Of a stretch of DNA of 16,308 nt, positions 6,776-16,308 are shown piece by piece. The stretch's first letter is position 1. Each line of letters opens with the position of its first letter. The stretch is taken from contig JAQBPI010000184.1 of the NCBI GenBank assembly GCA_028287605.1, forward strand, positions 1-16,308. Direction: 5' to 3'. The DNA is from Chloroflexota bacterium (GTDB taxonomy: Bacteria > Chloroflexota > Dormibacteria > Aeolococcales > Aeolococcaceae). The notes under the pieces were generated by a model that was not told where the DNA came from, searched no databases, and worked only from the letters and a program-made list of their open reading frames with translations. The position numbers were made by a program, and so were the translations under genes.

Positions 6776-7900
6776 CTAGGCCTCCACCCTCAGGGAGAGC
6801 CGCGCGGCGGTCTCCAGGTACTCGACGACCATGTCGTGGACCACCTGGGCCGCCGGCCGCACGCTGTTCATGCTCCCGACCACCTGCCCGACGAAGTAGG
6901 TGATGAGCTGCTCGGCGCCCGAGCCGGACGTGCTCGCGGCGCGCTGCACCCGGGTCTGCGCCTCGGCGGTCAGCATGGTGTGCAGGGGCATGGGGAGCGG
7001 GTCGGGATGGGCGGGGTCGTCCCACTCCTGGGTCCAGGCGGTTCGCAGCTGCCGGGCGGGCTTGCCGGTGGTGGCGCGGGTGCGCACGGTGTCGCCGGAG
7101 CTCGCCCGCAGCATCTTCTCGAGCACCACCGCGTGGGTCTCGGCCTCCGGCGTGGTCAGCCACACCGAGCCGCACCAGACCCCCTGGGCCCCCAGCGCCA
7201 TCGCCGCGGCGATCTGCCGGCCGTTGCCGATGCCGCCGGCGGCCAGCACGGGGATGGGGGCGACCGCGTCGACCACCTCGGGGACCAGGACCATGGTGCC
7301 GATCTCGCCGGTGTGGCCGCCCGCCTCACAGCCCTGGGCGACGATCAGGTCGACGCCGGCGGCGCGCTGCCGCTCGGCGTGGCGGCGGCTCCCCACCAGG
7401 CCGGCGACCACGGCGCCCTGCCGGTGGGCGGCGTCGACGAGGAAGTCGGGAGCCGGCCCGAGGGCGCTGGCCACCAGCCGGGGGCGGTGGGCGAGGGCGA
7501 CGTCCAGGAGGGCGCCGACGCCGCGCTGCGAGACATCGAGCATGCCGCTGCGCACCGCGGTGCCGTCGGGCAGGGGCGGAACCCCGTACCGCTCCAGCAG
7601 GTCGTCGACGAACCGGCGGTGCTCGTCGGGGATGAGGGCGGTGAGGGACTCCAGGGAGCCTCCCCCCTCCTCGGCGCCGGCGAAGCGCTGGGGCAGGAGC
7701 ACGTCGATTCCGTAGGGGCGCCCGCCCACCGCGGCGTCCAGCCGGCTGAGCTCCACCTCGAGCTGCGCGGGGCTGAAGCCGACCGCGCCGAGCACCCCCA
7801 GGGCCCCGGCACGGCTGACCGCGGCGACCACGTCGCGGCAGTGGCTGAAGCCGACGATCGGGAACTCGATGCCGAGGAGGTCGCAGATCGGCGTGTGCAT
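6776..7900 (-). CDS. Nitronate monooxygenase-family FMN flavoprotein
   Basis: A 374-residue TIM-barrel flavoprotein of the nitronate monooxygenase (formerly 2-nitropropane dioxygenase) family. Members oxidise alkyl nitronates with O2 using FMN, though many are enoyl-reductase-like or of unknown substrate. It starts MHTPICDLLGIEFPIV. The AQGCEAGGHTG segment (188-198) carries the conserved glycines and His. GGIGNGRQIAAAMALGAQG (222-240), continuing to the Cys-Gly-Ser at 243-245, is the FMN-phosphate binding region. Between about residues 74 and 120 is an insertion compared with short bacterial members. Near the end is a helical segment with GQVVGSMNSVRPAAQVV. It lies 5 bp downstream of nth on the same strand, so the two are probably co-transcribed. 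There may be no functional link. The ribosome site is weak. Confidence 0.85.
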   Translation of the reverse strand: MHTPICDLLGIEFPIVGFSHCRDVVAAVSRAGALGVLGAVGFSPAQLEVELSRLDAAVGGRPYGIDVLLPQRFAGAEEGGGSLESLTALIPDEHRRFVDDLLERYGVPPLPDGTAVRSGMLDVSQRGVGALLDVALAHRPRLVASALGPAPDFLVDAAHRQGAVVAGLVGSRRHAERQRAAGVDLIVAQGCEAGGHTGEIGTMVLVPEVVDAVAPIPVLAAGGIGNGRQIAAAMALGAQGVWCGSVWLTTPEAETHAVVLEKMLRASSGDTVRTRATTGKPARQLRTAWTQEWDDPAHPDPLPMPLHTMLTAEAQTRVQRAASTSGSGAEQLITYFVGQVVGSMNSVRPAAQVVHDMVVEYLETAARLSLRVEA

Positions 7901-7905
7901 GGAGC

Positions 7906-8646
7906 CTATTCTCGGGGGGGCGGTGCCTTCTGCGGCTGCGGCCTCCGGGGACGCGGCTTCGGGGCGCTTGTGGGCTCGCCCTCGGCGGAGGGACAGATGT
8001 CCCGCAGGACGCACGCCTGGTGCTGGGGCGCGCGGGCGGTGCAGCACCGGCGCCCGTGGAGGATGAGCCGGAGGCTCAGGTCGGTCCACTCCTCCGGCGG
8101 CACCATCGAGCAGATGTCCTTCTCGATCTGCACCGGGTCGAGCGAGCGGGTCAGGCCCAGCCGCCGGGTGAGCCGGGTGACATGGGTGTCGACGGGGAAG
8201 CCGGGCACGCCGAAGGCGACGCCGAGGACCACGTTCGCGGTCTTGCGGCCGACGCCGCGGAGCTGCACCAGGTCCTCCATCCGCGGGGGCACCTCGCCGC
8301 CGTGGTTGGCGACCAGGTCCTGGGACATCTCCACGATGGCGCGCGACTTGGAGCGGAAGAAGCCGGTGGAGCGGATGATCTCCTCGACGTCGGCGAGCGA
8401 GGCGCCGGCGAGGTCGTGGACGGTGGGATAGGCGGCGAAGAGCACCGGCGTGACCATGTTCACGCGCTCGTCGGTGGTCTGGGCGCTGAGGATGGTGGCC
8501 ACCAGAAGCTCCCAGGGCGACCGGTGGACCAGGGCGCACTCGGCCGGGTACTCGTCCTTCAGCCGCTCGACCACGGTGGCGGCGCGGGCACGGGCGCCCC
8601 GGGGAACGGTGGTGCGCTTGACGGCGGTGGCGGAACGGGGACTCAT
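7906..8646 (-). CDS. nth: Endonuclease III (base-excision DNA glycosylase/AP lyase)
   Basis: A 246-residue HhH-GPD DNA glycosylase that removes oxidised pyrimidines and cleaves AP sites. The N-terminal region holds [17 protein letters not shown]. The helix-hairpin-helix is [14 protein letters not shown] with catalytic Lys135, and the catalytic Asp153 is in PVDTHVTRL. The C-terminal iron-sulfur loop normally follows C-x6-C-x2-C-x5-C. Here it is C202-x6-H209-x2-C212-x5-C218, with His replacing the second Cys. I checked this codon (CAC) on the reverse strand. A Pro/Arg/Lys-rich tail (about 219-246) follows and contains a seven-C run near the stop. ATG 8646 lies close behind a GGAG and 12 bases after a TAGTGT box. 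The gene is divergent from mdh and heads an operon with the nitronate monooxygenase gene. Confidence 0.93.
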   Translation of the reverse strand: MSPRSATAVKRTTVPRGARARAATVVERLKDEYPAECALVHRSPWELLVATILSAQTTDERVNMVTPVLFAAYPTVHDLAGASLADVEEIIRSTGFFRSKSRAIVEMSQDLVANHGGEVPPRMEDLVQLRGVGRKTANVVLGVAFGVPGFPVDTHVTRLTRRLGLTRSLDPVQIEKDICSMVPPEEWTDLSLRLILHGRRCCTARAPQHQACVLRDICPSAEGEPTSAPKPRPRRPQPQKAPPPRE

Positions 8647-8746
8647 CGGCTCCGAGCTACACTACCGCGCGGCCCGGCGCCGGGGCGGAGGGGGCCCACT
8701 CCCGTCGCCGGCGCCCGTTCAGGCCCATCAGCTGGAGTGTCCACAC
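8647..8746. promoter_or_regulatory. Divergent nth/mdh promoter region with overlapping -10-like boxes
   Basis: The 100-bp gap contains TACACT on the plus strand (8658-8663). On the minus strand, TAGTGT (8664-8659) shares five of the same base pairs. Each matches TANNNT and points to its own gene, so the two transcription units may compete for one site. The mdh leader would be about 75 nt and ends with GGAG (8734-8737), nine bases before the GTG. The nth message would have a leader of only a few bases. No clear -35 boxes are seen. Confidence 0.4.
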
Positions 8747-9739
8747 GTGCGCGCCAAGATCACCGTGGTCGGAGCCGGCAACGTCGGCGCCACCCTCGCC
8801 CAGCGCCTCGCCGAGCGGGACTACGCCGACGTGGTGCTGGTCGACATCGTCGAGGGCCTGCCCCAGGGCAAGGCGCTGGACATGCTCCAGGCCGGCCCCA
8901 TCGTCGGCTACGACTCCCTCGTCACCGGCACCAACGGCTACGACGAGACCGCCGGATCCGACATCGTCGTGGTCACCAGCGGCGTCGCCCGCAAGCCGGG
9001 GATGTCGCGTGACGACCTGGTCATGACCAACGCCCGGGTCATCGCCTCGGTGGTCAGGGAGGTGGCGAGCCGCTCTCCCGAGACCATCCTGCTGATGGTC
9101 ACCAACCCCCTCGACGCCATGGCCCAGCTCGCCGGCGCCGTCAGTGGCTTCCCCCGGGAACGGGTCATCGGCATGGCCGGGGTGCTCGACACCGCCCGCT
9201 TCCGCACCTTCATCGCCCGCGAGCTCGACGCCTCGGTCGAGGACGTCCACGCCTACGTCCTCGGCGGCCACGGCGACACCATGGTGCCGCTCACCCGGTA
9301 CTCCACCGTGGCCGGCGTCCCGATCGCCGACCTCATCCCCCGCGAGCGGCTCGACGCCATCGTCCAGCGCGCCCGCGACGGCGGAGCGGAGATCGTCGGC
9401 CTGCTCAAGACCGGCAGCGCGTACTACGCGCCCAGCGCGGCGGCGGCCCAGATGGTCGACGCCATCCTCCTCGACAGGCGCCAGGTGCTGCCCTGCAGCG
9501 TCCGCCTCGAGGGCGAGTACGGCATCCGCGGCCTCTTCACCGGCGTGCCCTGCCAGCTCGGCGCCGGCGGCCTCGTCGAGGTGCTCGAGGTGAAGCTGAG
9601 CGAGGAGGAGAGCGCCGCCCTGCACCGCAGCGCCGAGGCGGTCCGGGACCTCGTCGACGTGATCGACTCCCGCCGCGACGAGGTGGGCGCCGGGATCCCG
9701 TCGCTGGGCACCGGAGCCCTCATCGGGTCGCGGCCCTAG
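8747..9739 (+). CDS. mdh: Malate dehydrogenase, LDH-like type
   Basis: NAD-dependent malate dehydrogenase, 330 aa, interconverting malate and oxaloacetate in the TCA cycle. The Rossmann loop is GAGNVG (9-14). Asp33 (VDIVEG) at the end of the second strand favours NAD over NADP. The substrate arginines Arg82 and Arg88 ([11 protein letters not shown]) have the six-residue spacing of malate rather than lactate dehydrogenases, and Asn120 is in VTNPLDAM. The catalytic pair is Asp148 (GVLDTARFR) and His175 ([10 protein letters not shown]). The type is the LDH-like group known from Chloroflexus and many Bacillota, not the longer type of most Actinomycetota. The C-terminus runs slightly longer than usual. 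The GTG start is set by GGAG nine bases upstream. It converges on the sdh operon, which encodes the preceding TCA steps. Confidence 0.95.
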   Translation: MRAKITVVGAGNVGATLAQRLAERDYADVVLVDIVEGLPQGKALDMLQAGPIVGYDSLVTGTNGYDETAGSDIVVVTSGVARKPGMSRDDLVMTNARVIASVVREVASRSPETILLMVTNPLDAMAQLAGAVSGFPRERVIGMAGVLDTARFRTFIARELDASVEDVHAYVLGGHGDTMVPLTRYSTVAGVPIADLIPRERLDAIVQRARDGGAEIVGLLKTGSAYYAPSAAAAQMVDAILLDRRQVLPCSVRLEGEYGIRGLFTGVPCQLGAGGLVEVLEVKLSEEESAALHRSAEAVRDLVDVIDSRRDEVGAGIPSLGTGALIGSRP

Positions 9740-9770
9740 CCCTCCCTGCGCTTCCGCGCAGAATGGAGGG
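9740..9770. terminator. Imperfect hairpin between convergent mdh and sdh operon
   Basis: CTGCGC (9746-9751) pairs with GCGCAG (9756-9761) around a TTCC loop. The outer CCCTCC (9740-9745) pairs with GGAGGG (9765-9770), with a three-base AAT bulge. It lies directly after the mdh stop and 17 bp beyond the stop of the last minus-strand gene. No T-tract follows on either strand, so it may be a weak or factor-assisted bidirectional terminator. Confidence 0.5.
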
Positions 9771-9786
9771 GGACTGCCCCAGGCCA

Positions 9787-10062
9787 TCAGCTCCTGGATC
9801 GTGAGTCTTCCCCCTGGCCGATCCGGGGAGCCTTCGGGTCCTCGACCGCCGGGTCGGGCCCCTCGCCCATCACCGCGGGGCGGTCGGGAGGCGGGTTCTC
9901 GAAGCGTGCCCCGAACATCGGTCCGATGATGACCAGCAGGCGCATCGTCGCCATCCGGGTCTCCGACGTGCGCCAGGCCGGGGTGCGCGAGTACAGGTAG
10001 AAGGCGACGAAGGCGCCCAGCAGCGCGACGAGGACGCCGAGGAGGACGGCGGCTGCGATCAC
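9787..10062 (-). CDS. Small single-helix membrane protein downstream of sdhB
   Basis: A 91-residue protein with an N-terminal transmembrane helix (about residues 2-24, rich in Ala, Leu and Val, ending FYLYSR). A short basic amphipathic stretch with a hydrophobic LLVIIGPMF follows, then a disordered Pro/Asp/Glu tail (about 55-91). The GTG start sits 53 bp after the sdhB stop on the same strand with a G-rich sequence immediately upstream. The ribosome-site spacing is tight and the exact start uncertain. It is likely the last gene of the sdh operon. It has no domain I recognise. It could be an accessory subunit of the succinate dehydrogenase or an unrelated small membrane protein. Confidence 0.65.
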   Translation of the reverse strand: MIAAAVLLGVLVALLGAFVAFYLYSRTPAWRTSETRMATMRLLVIIGPMFGARFENPPPDRPAVMGEGPDPAVEDPKAPRIGQGEDSRSRS

Positions 10063-10115
10063 TCCCCCATCATGCGCTCGATCCGGCCGCGCCGGTGTCG
10101 CGCCGGGGCGACGTC

Positions 10116-10925
10116 TCAGCGCTTGCCGAGCAGCAGCCTGCTGACCGCGCGGAGCGGGTCCCAGTGCCGGTCGGCGACCCGCTCCTTGAGCGGGATGATG
10201 GCGTTGTCGGTGATGTGGATGTGCTCGGGACACACCTCGGTGCAGCACTTGGTGATGTTGCAGTAGCCCAGCCCGCCCTCGGTGCGCACCGCCTCGAGAC
10301 GGTCGACGGTGTCCTTCGGGTGCATCTCCAGCGAAGCCACGCGCACGAAGAAGCGGGGGCCGTAGAACTGCTCCTGGAGGTCGTGGCTGCGCAGCACGTG
10401 GCAGACGTCCTGGCAGAGGAAGCACTCGATGCACTTGCGGAACTCATAGATCCGCTCCAGGTCCATCTCCTGGATGACGAACGGCGACGGCTCGTCCGCC
10501 GCGGGGGTGAACTGCGGGATGCGCCGGTTCACCTCGTAGGCGTGCGAGACGTCGGTGACCAGGTCCTTGATCAGCGGGAACGCCGTCATCGGGCGCACCG
10601 TGATCGGGCCGTCGGGGAGGTCGTCGATCCGCGTCTTGCACATCAGCCGGGGCATGCCGTTGATCTCGGCCGAGCAGCTGCCGCACTTGGCGGCCTTGCA
10701 GTTCCAGCGGCAGGCGAGGTCGGTGTCGACGTGCTTCTGGATCCAGTGGATGGCGTCGAGCACCACCATGCCGGTCACGGGCGGCACCCGGTAGGTGACC
10801 TCGCCCTGCTCCTCGCCCGGGATGCCCTTGAAGACGTGGAACTCCAGGGGCGCGCCGTCGCTCCCGGAGCCGGCTCCGGGCTGCGGGGCGGTCCCCCGCT
10901 GGGCGGGTCTCTCCGCGATCGCCAT
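10116..10925 (-). CDS. sdhB: Succinate dehydrogenase iron-sulfur subunit
   Basis: A 269-residue electron-transfer subunit passing electrons from the flavoprotein to the membrane quinone site. The ferredoxin-like domain has the [2Fe-2S] cysteines in ACRWNCKAAKCGSCSAEING (C76, C81, C84 and C96; C72 is an additional Cys). The C-terminal domain has CIECFLCQDVC (C165, C168, C171, C175) and YCNITKCCTEVCP (C222, C227, C228, C232) for the [4Fe-4S] and [3Fe-4S] clusters. The CRWNCKA and CIECFLCQ-VCH signatures match my memory of the mycobacterial Sdh1 subunit (Rv0247c) rather than the E. coli type. About 25 N-terminal residues are a Gly/Pro/Ala-rich extension. It starts one base after the sdhA stop, with GGGAGG six bases before the ATG. 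Confidence 0.95.
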   Translation of the reverse strand: MAIAERPAQRGTAPQPGAGSGSDGAPLEFHVFKGIPGEEQGEVTYRVPPVTGMVVLDAIHWIQKHVDTDLACRWNCKAAKCGSCSAEINGMPRLMCKTRIDDLPDGPITVRPMTAFPLIKDLVTDVSHAYEVNRRIPQFTPAADEPSPFVIQEMDLERIYEFRKCIECFLCQDVCHVLRSHDLQEQFYGPRFFVRVASLEMHPKDTVDRLEAVRTEGGLGYCNITKCCTEVCPEHIHITDNAIIPLKERVADRHWDPLRAVSRLLLGKR

Positions 10926-10926
10926 C

Positions 10927-12738
10927 TCAGGCCTCCCTGCCCACCGCTGCGACGGCCGGGCCTTCGATCCGTTGGTCGGGCCGGACGGGGATGGTGGTGA
11001 CGGCGCGCAGCGCCAGCTCCTCGTCGATCAGGCGCTGCAGGCGCGGCGGGATGGGCTCGCGGGGCACGGCCCGGATGCGCATGCCGTCGCCGCCGTCGTC
11101 GGTGACGTAGTTGACCCGTCCCTGCTCCTCGCTGAGGTCGGGGAAGTCGAGGCGCCACTGCGAGCCGCGGCTCTCCCGCCGCTCCAGCGCGCTGCGGACG
11201 ATCGCCTCGCTGATCACCAGCATGTTCACCACGTCCCGGCAGGTGTGCCACCCGGGGTTGAGGATGCGGCGACCGCCGACCCGCATCCGCGGAGCGCGCT
11301 CGCACAGCTCCTGGATGGCGTGCAGCGAGCGGGTCAGCGACTCCTCGGTGCGCGCGATGCCGGCGTCGTCCTGCATCGCCTCCTGGAGCGCCTCGTGGAG
11401 CAGGTAGGGATTCTCGCCCTCCTCGTGGGGGTCGAGATGGGCGAGCAGCGCGCGCTGCTCGGCCTCGACCTGCCGCTCGTCGACGGCGACGTGGGCGCGG
11501 CCGGCGACCTCGGTGGCGGCCGCCTCGCCGGCGCGTTTGCCGAACACGAGGATGTCGCCGAGCGAGTTGCCGCCGAGCCGGTTGGCACCGTGGAGCCCGC
11601 CGCTCACCTCGCCGGCGGCGTACAGACCCGGTACGGTGGTGGCACCGGTCTCGGGCGCGACCCGCACCCCGCCCATGGTGTAGTGGATGGTGGGCCCGAC
11701 CTCCATCGGCTCCGTGGTGATGTCCACCGAGGCGAGCGCGTGGAACTGCTCGACCATCGAGGGCAGCCGCTTCCTGATGTACTCGGCGCCGCGGTGGCGC
11801 ACGTCGAGGAAGGCGCCGCCGTGAGGTGACCCGCGACCCGCCTGGGCCTCCTTGTAGATGGAGCGGGCGACCACGTCGCGGGAGGAGAGCTCCATCTTCT
11901 TCGGGTCGTACCTCTCCATGAAGCGCTCGCCCAGGGAGTTGTAGAGCCGGCCTCCCTCGCCGCGCACCGCCTCCGTGACCAGGATGCCGCGCGCCCCCGG
12001 CGGCCAGATCATCCCGGTGGGGTGGAACTGCACGAACTCCATGTCGAGCAGCTCGGCGCCGGCGCGGTAGGCGAGCGCGGCGCCGTCGCCGGTGCCCTCC
12101 CAGGAGTTGCTGGTGTGCTTGTACATCCGCCCCCAGCCGCCGCTGCCCAGCACCACCGCCTTGGCGCGGAACACCACGAAGGTGCCGTCGTTGCGCCGGT
12201 AGCCGGCGGCGCCGACCACCCGGTCGCCGTCCTTCAGCAGGGTGGTGAGCGTGTACTCCATGTGCACGGTGACGTTGGGGGCGTGCACGGCGCGGTCCTG
12301 GCAGGTGCGGATCAGCTCCAGCCCGGTGCGGTCGCCGACGTGGGCGAGCCGCCAGAAGGTGTGCGCCCCGAAGGCGCGCTGGCTGATGCGGCCGTCGGGG
12401 GTGCGGTCGAAGAGCCCGCCCCAGCGCTCCAGCTCGTAGACCCGGTCGATCACCTCCTGGGCGAAGATCTCGACCATCCGCCAGCTGTTGAGCAGCTGGC
12501 CGCCGAGCATGGTGTCGGCGAAGTGCACCCCCCAGTTGTCGCGGGGGTCGACGTTGCCGAGCGCGGCGCCGATGCCGCCCTCGGCCATCACCGTGTGGGC
12601 CTTGCCGAGCAGCGACTTGGTCACCACCACGGTGTCGCAGCCGGCCTCGCCGGCGGCGACGGCGGCGCGCAGCCCGGCCCCGCCGGCGCCGATGACGAGG
12701 ACGTCGCAGTCGATGGTGTCGTAGCTCTCGGGGATCAT
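10927..12738 (-). CDS. sdhA: Succinate dehydrogenase flavoprotein subunit
   Basis: A 603-residue FAD subunit oxidising succinate to fumarate on the cytoplasmic face. The dinucleotide-binding motif is VIGAGGAGLRAAVAAGEAG. His48 in KAHTVMAEGG is placed to carry covalent FAD (compare E. coli His45). Active-site residues are His239 in FHPTGM and Arg287 in LSSRDVVARS, with IHYTMGGV and LHGANRLGGNSLGD further on; these match the family. The ATG at 12738 overlaps the sdhC stop (ATGA) and has no Shine-Dalgarno sequence, so it is probably translated by coupling. The more upstream reading of the same frame lies within sdhC and is a shadow. The gene order C-A-B matches the Sdh1-type operon. Confidence 0.96.
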   Translation of the reverse strand: MIPESYDTIDCDVLVIGAGGAGLRAAVAAGEAGCDTVVVTKSLLGKAHTVMAEGGIGAALGNVDPRDNWGVHFADTMLGGQLLNSWRMVEIFAQEVIDRVYELERWGGLFDRTPDGRISQRAFGAHTFWRLAHVGDRTGLELIRTCQDRAVHAPNVTVHMEYTLTTLLKDGDRVVGAAGYRRNDGTFVVFRAKAVVLGSGGWGRMYKHTSNSWEGTGDGAALAYRAGAELLDMEFVQFHPTGMIWPPGARGILVTEAVRGEGGRLYNSLGERFMERYDPKKMELSSRDVVARSIYKEAQAGRGSPHGGAFLDVRHRGAEYIRKRLPSMVEQFHALASVDITTEPMEVGPTIHYTMGGVRVAPETGATTVPGLYAAGEVSGGLHGANRLGGNSLGDILVFGKRAGEAAATEVAGRAHVAVDERQVEAEQRALLAHLDPHEEGENPYLLHEALQEAMQDDAGIARTEESLTRSLHAIQELCERAPRMRVGGRRILNPGWHTCRDVVNMLVISEAIVRSALERRESRGSQWRLDFPDLSEEQGRVNYVTDDGGDGMRIRAVPREPIPPRLQRLIDEELALRAVTTIPVRPDQRIEGPAVAAVGREA

Positions 12739-13538
12739 CGGAACAGGAGGTGGGGGTCGGTGAACCAGCCCGCGTTCAGCATCCGGACGTAGGCGTCGAC
12801 CGCCCAGACGCTGAAGAGGCTGACCCACGCCCAGGTGGGATGGAAGACGTTCAGCCGGGTCACGCCCCTCCAGGCGCCGTACCGCTGGCGCCCGAAGCGC
12901 ACGCAGGAGAAGCAGTCGACGCTGCCGCCGACCAGGTGGCGGAGGGAGTGACAGGAGAGGGTGTAGCCGGCGAGCAGCACGACGTTCAGCACCATGATCG
13001 CCGTGCCCAGCCCCAGGTACAGGTGGCCGCCGAGGCTGAAGGCGTTGGCGGCGTCGAAGGCGAGGATGGGGATGTACACCACCGCCCCGTAGAGGGCGAA
13101 GCGGTGCAGGTTGTTGAGGCTCAGCGGGAAGGCGGTCTCACCCCGGTAGCCGCCGTGGCGCAGCTCGGGGACGGCGCAGCCGGGCGGATCCCAGAGGAAG
13201 GAGCGGTGGTACGCCTTGCGGTAGTAGTAGCAGGTGCCCCGGAAGGCGATGGGGACGAGGATGCAGAGCAGTCCCGGGAACACGGGAATGTGGTTCGCGA
13301 GCCACCCCGGCGAGTACAGGGGTGAGAGGTAGGGGGCGTTCCGGGCCTCGCCCACGCCGGTGGTCGACGCCCAGATCGAGTAGACGATGAAGCCGCCGAG
13401 GACCACCACCACGGTGACCGGCAGCAGCCACCAGGGCGCGTCCCGCCGCAGCCGGGCGAGGACGCCGGTGGTCACGCCGGCGTCGCCGGCGCTCGCGCCC
13501 TTGCCGGAGCCGGCGACCTCGGCACCACGGACCGTCAT
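12735..13538 (-). CDS. sdhC: Succinate dehydrogenase membrane anchor, single-subunit Sdh1 type
   Basis: A 267-residue integral membrane protein with about five helices (roughly 38-58, 84-104, 145-165, 172-192, 231-253). It fits the one-subunit, probably di-heme b anchor of Sdh1-type succinate:menaquinone reductases (Rv0249c-like). NAPYLSPLYSPGW (67-79) and the Arg/Tyr-rich GTCYYYRKAYHRSF are typical features. Histidines at 111, 128, 145, 172, 197, 201 and 233 include the candidate heme ligands. Cys196, Cys209 and Cys212 near the fourth helix (CHSLRH, DCFSC) are also notable. The first 35 residues are a Gly/Ala-rich soluble extension. The ATG at 13538 has GGAGG nine bases upstream. It is the first gene of the operon. 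Confidence 0.9.
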   Translation of the reverse strand: MTVRGAEVAGSGKGASAGDAGVTTGVLARLRRDAPWWLLPVTVVVVLGGFIVYSIWASTTGVGEARNAPYLSPLYSPGWLANHIPVFPGLLCILVPIAFRGTCYYYRKAYHRSFLWDPPGCAVPELRHGGYRGETAFPLSLNNLHRFALYGAVVYIPILAFDAANAFSLGGHLYLGLGTAIMVLNVVLLAGYTLSCHSLRHLVGGSVDCFSCVRFGRQRYGAWRGVTRLNVFHPTWAWVSLFSVWAVDAYVRMLNAGWFTDPHLLFR

Positions 13539-14032
13539 CCGAGCACACCTCCGCTGGTGGCAGAGCCACGGGTGAGCCTCCCCTGGCCGCCATGCTACCT
13601 ACTCCGGGTCGACGGTCGGCCTCGGGCCCCGGCGGGCCTCCCTCCCCGGTCGTGAGCCCCGCGCAGACGGGCTCGGGCCTCCTGGTCCAATGACACAGTC
13701 GGCCGGGAGCGGCCGGGACTGCCGGCGTCCTGTCCGGCGGCCCGCAATGGAGGGCGGCCACCGGCCCGCGGTCGAGGAGCGCGTCGCCGGCATGGGAACC
13801 GCCGTTCTCCCCTGGGGTGCCGGCCCCATCTGACCGGTCCGTCCTCGGCGGGATGGGATGGCGCATCGGCGAGGACTACGGTATGGTCTACAGTTGAAGC
13901 GAAGGCGCGGCGACCACCCATATCCCCGGCCATCCTCGCACGGCGTCCCTGGAGCCACCACCCCCGGCTCGGCCGGCGCCGGCAGACCGGAATCCCCTCT
14001 GCCGTACCACCGCACACCCAGGACCAGCCCCC
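13539..14032. promoter_or_regulatory. 494-bp divergent sdhC/gltB intergenic region
   Basis: No convincing gene is present; the few ATG-led frames are about 14-33 codons without ribosome sites. For sdh (minus strand), TAGCAT at 13597-13592 is a possible -10 box, with GGAGG before the sdhC ATG. For gltB, TATGGT (13882-13887) and TACAGT (13889-13894) are alternative -10 boxes, giving a leader of about 130-150 nt. Structured elements are a bulged stem at 13696-13721 (CAGTC with GACTG, GGCC with GGCC), a nested stem at 13786-13824 (GCCGGCA with TGCCGGC, inner GAAC with GTTC), and a 12-bp perfect palindrome at 13972-13983. I recognise no known riboswitch. Confidence 0.5.

Positions 14033-16308
<2,276 letters not shown>

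Noticed and set aside
6836..8431. Plus-strand open frame of about 531 codons opposite the nitronate monooxygenase and nth genes
   Set aside because: It spans two convincing minus-strand genes and has no family motifs.
10165..10185. SdhB Cys-His in place of Cys-Pro after the first cluster motif (CQDVCH) as an anomaly
   Set aside because: I recall the same CIECFLCQ-VCH pattern in mycobacterial Sdh1 iron-sulfur subunits, so it is a family trait.
13592..13897. Short plus-strand frames in the sdh/gltB gap, including a 14-codon one ending at 13897
   Set aside because: None has a ribosome site or tell-tale runs of regulatory codons, and the last overlaps the proposed gltB promoter. I see no support for a leader peptide.

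Overview
This is a very GC-rich bacterial chromosome segment. Coding is dense, several starts are GTG, and intergenic gaps are short. The cues suggest a high-GC member of the Terrabacteria: a succinate dehydrogenase of the mycobacterial Sdh1 type, a KimA-like potassium permease, a thiolase-like protein resembling mycobacterial TLP1, and an LDH-like malate dehydrogenase of the kind found in Chloroflexota. My best guess is Chloroflexota/Dormibacterota or a deep Actinomycetota lineage. No rRNA or marker protein settles this. I see no mobile elements, CRISPR arrays or tRNAs.

Left part (1-6752). A truncated minus-strand gene with a Pro/Ala/acidic N-terminus (1-177) diverges from a KimA-like K+ permease (342-2528). 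Next comes a translationally coupled pair: a class III PLP aminotransferase (2558-3853) and a Gfo/Idh/MocA-family NAD(P)-dependent oxidoreductase (3850-4839). They overlap by four bases and probably act on one unidentified substrate. An orphan 102-residue protein (4955-5263) and a thiolase-like protein that lacks the usual catalytic cysteine (5280-6752) follow.

Middle (6776-8646, minus strand). A short operon holds nth (endonuclease III) and, 5 bp downstream, a nitronate monooxygenase-family flavoprotein. The predicted iron-sulfur loop of Nth has His where the second Cys is normally found.

Right part (8747-16308). This is central carbon and nitrogen metabolism: malate dehydrogenase on the plus strand; a converging sdhC-sdhA-sdhB operon followed by a small single-helix membrane protein; and, divergent from sdhC across a 494-bp gap, the first half of gltB (glutamate synthase large subunit), which runs off the window. 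Mdh and Sdh share the oxaloacetate/malate/succinate segment of the TCA cycle, and GltB draws 2-oxoglutarate into glutamate.

Most of the window is ordinary housekeeping DNA. The items most worth a second look are the Nth ligand substitution, the aminotransferase-oxidoreductase couple, the cysteine-less thiolase-like protein with its small orphan neighbour, the possible extra Sdh subunit, and a recurrent TACACT -10-like element just upstream of plus-strand genes. I found no clear evidence of a wholly new multi-gene system.
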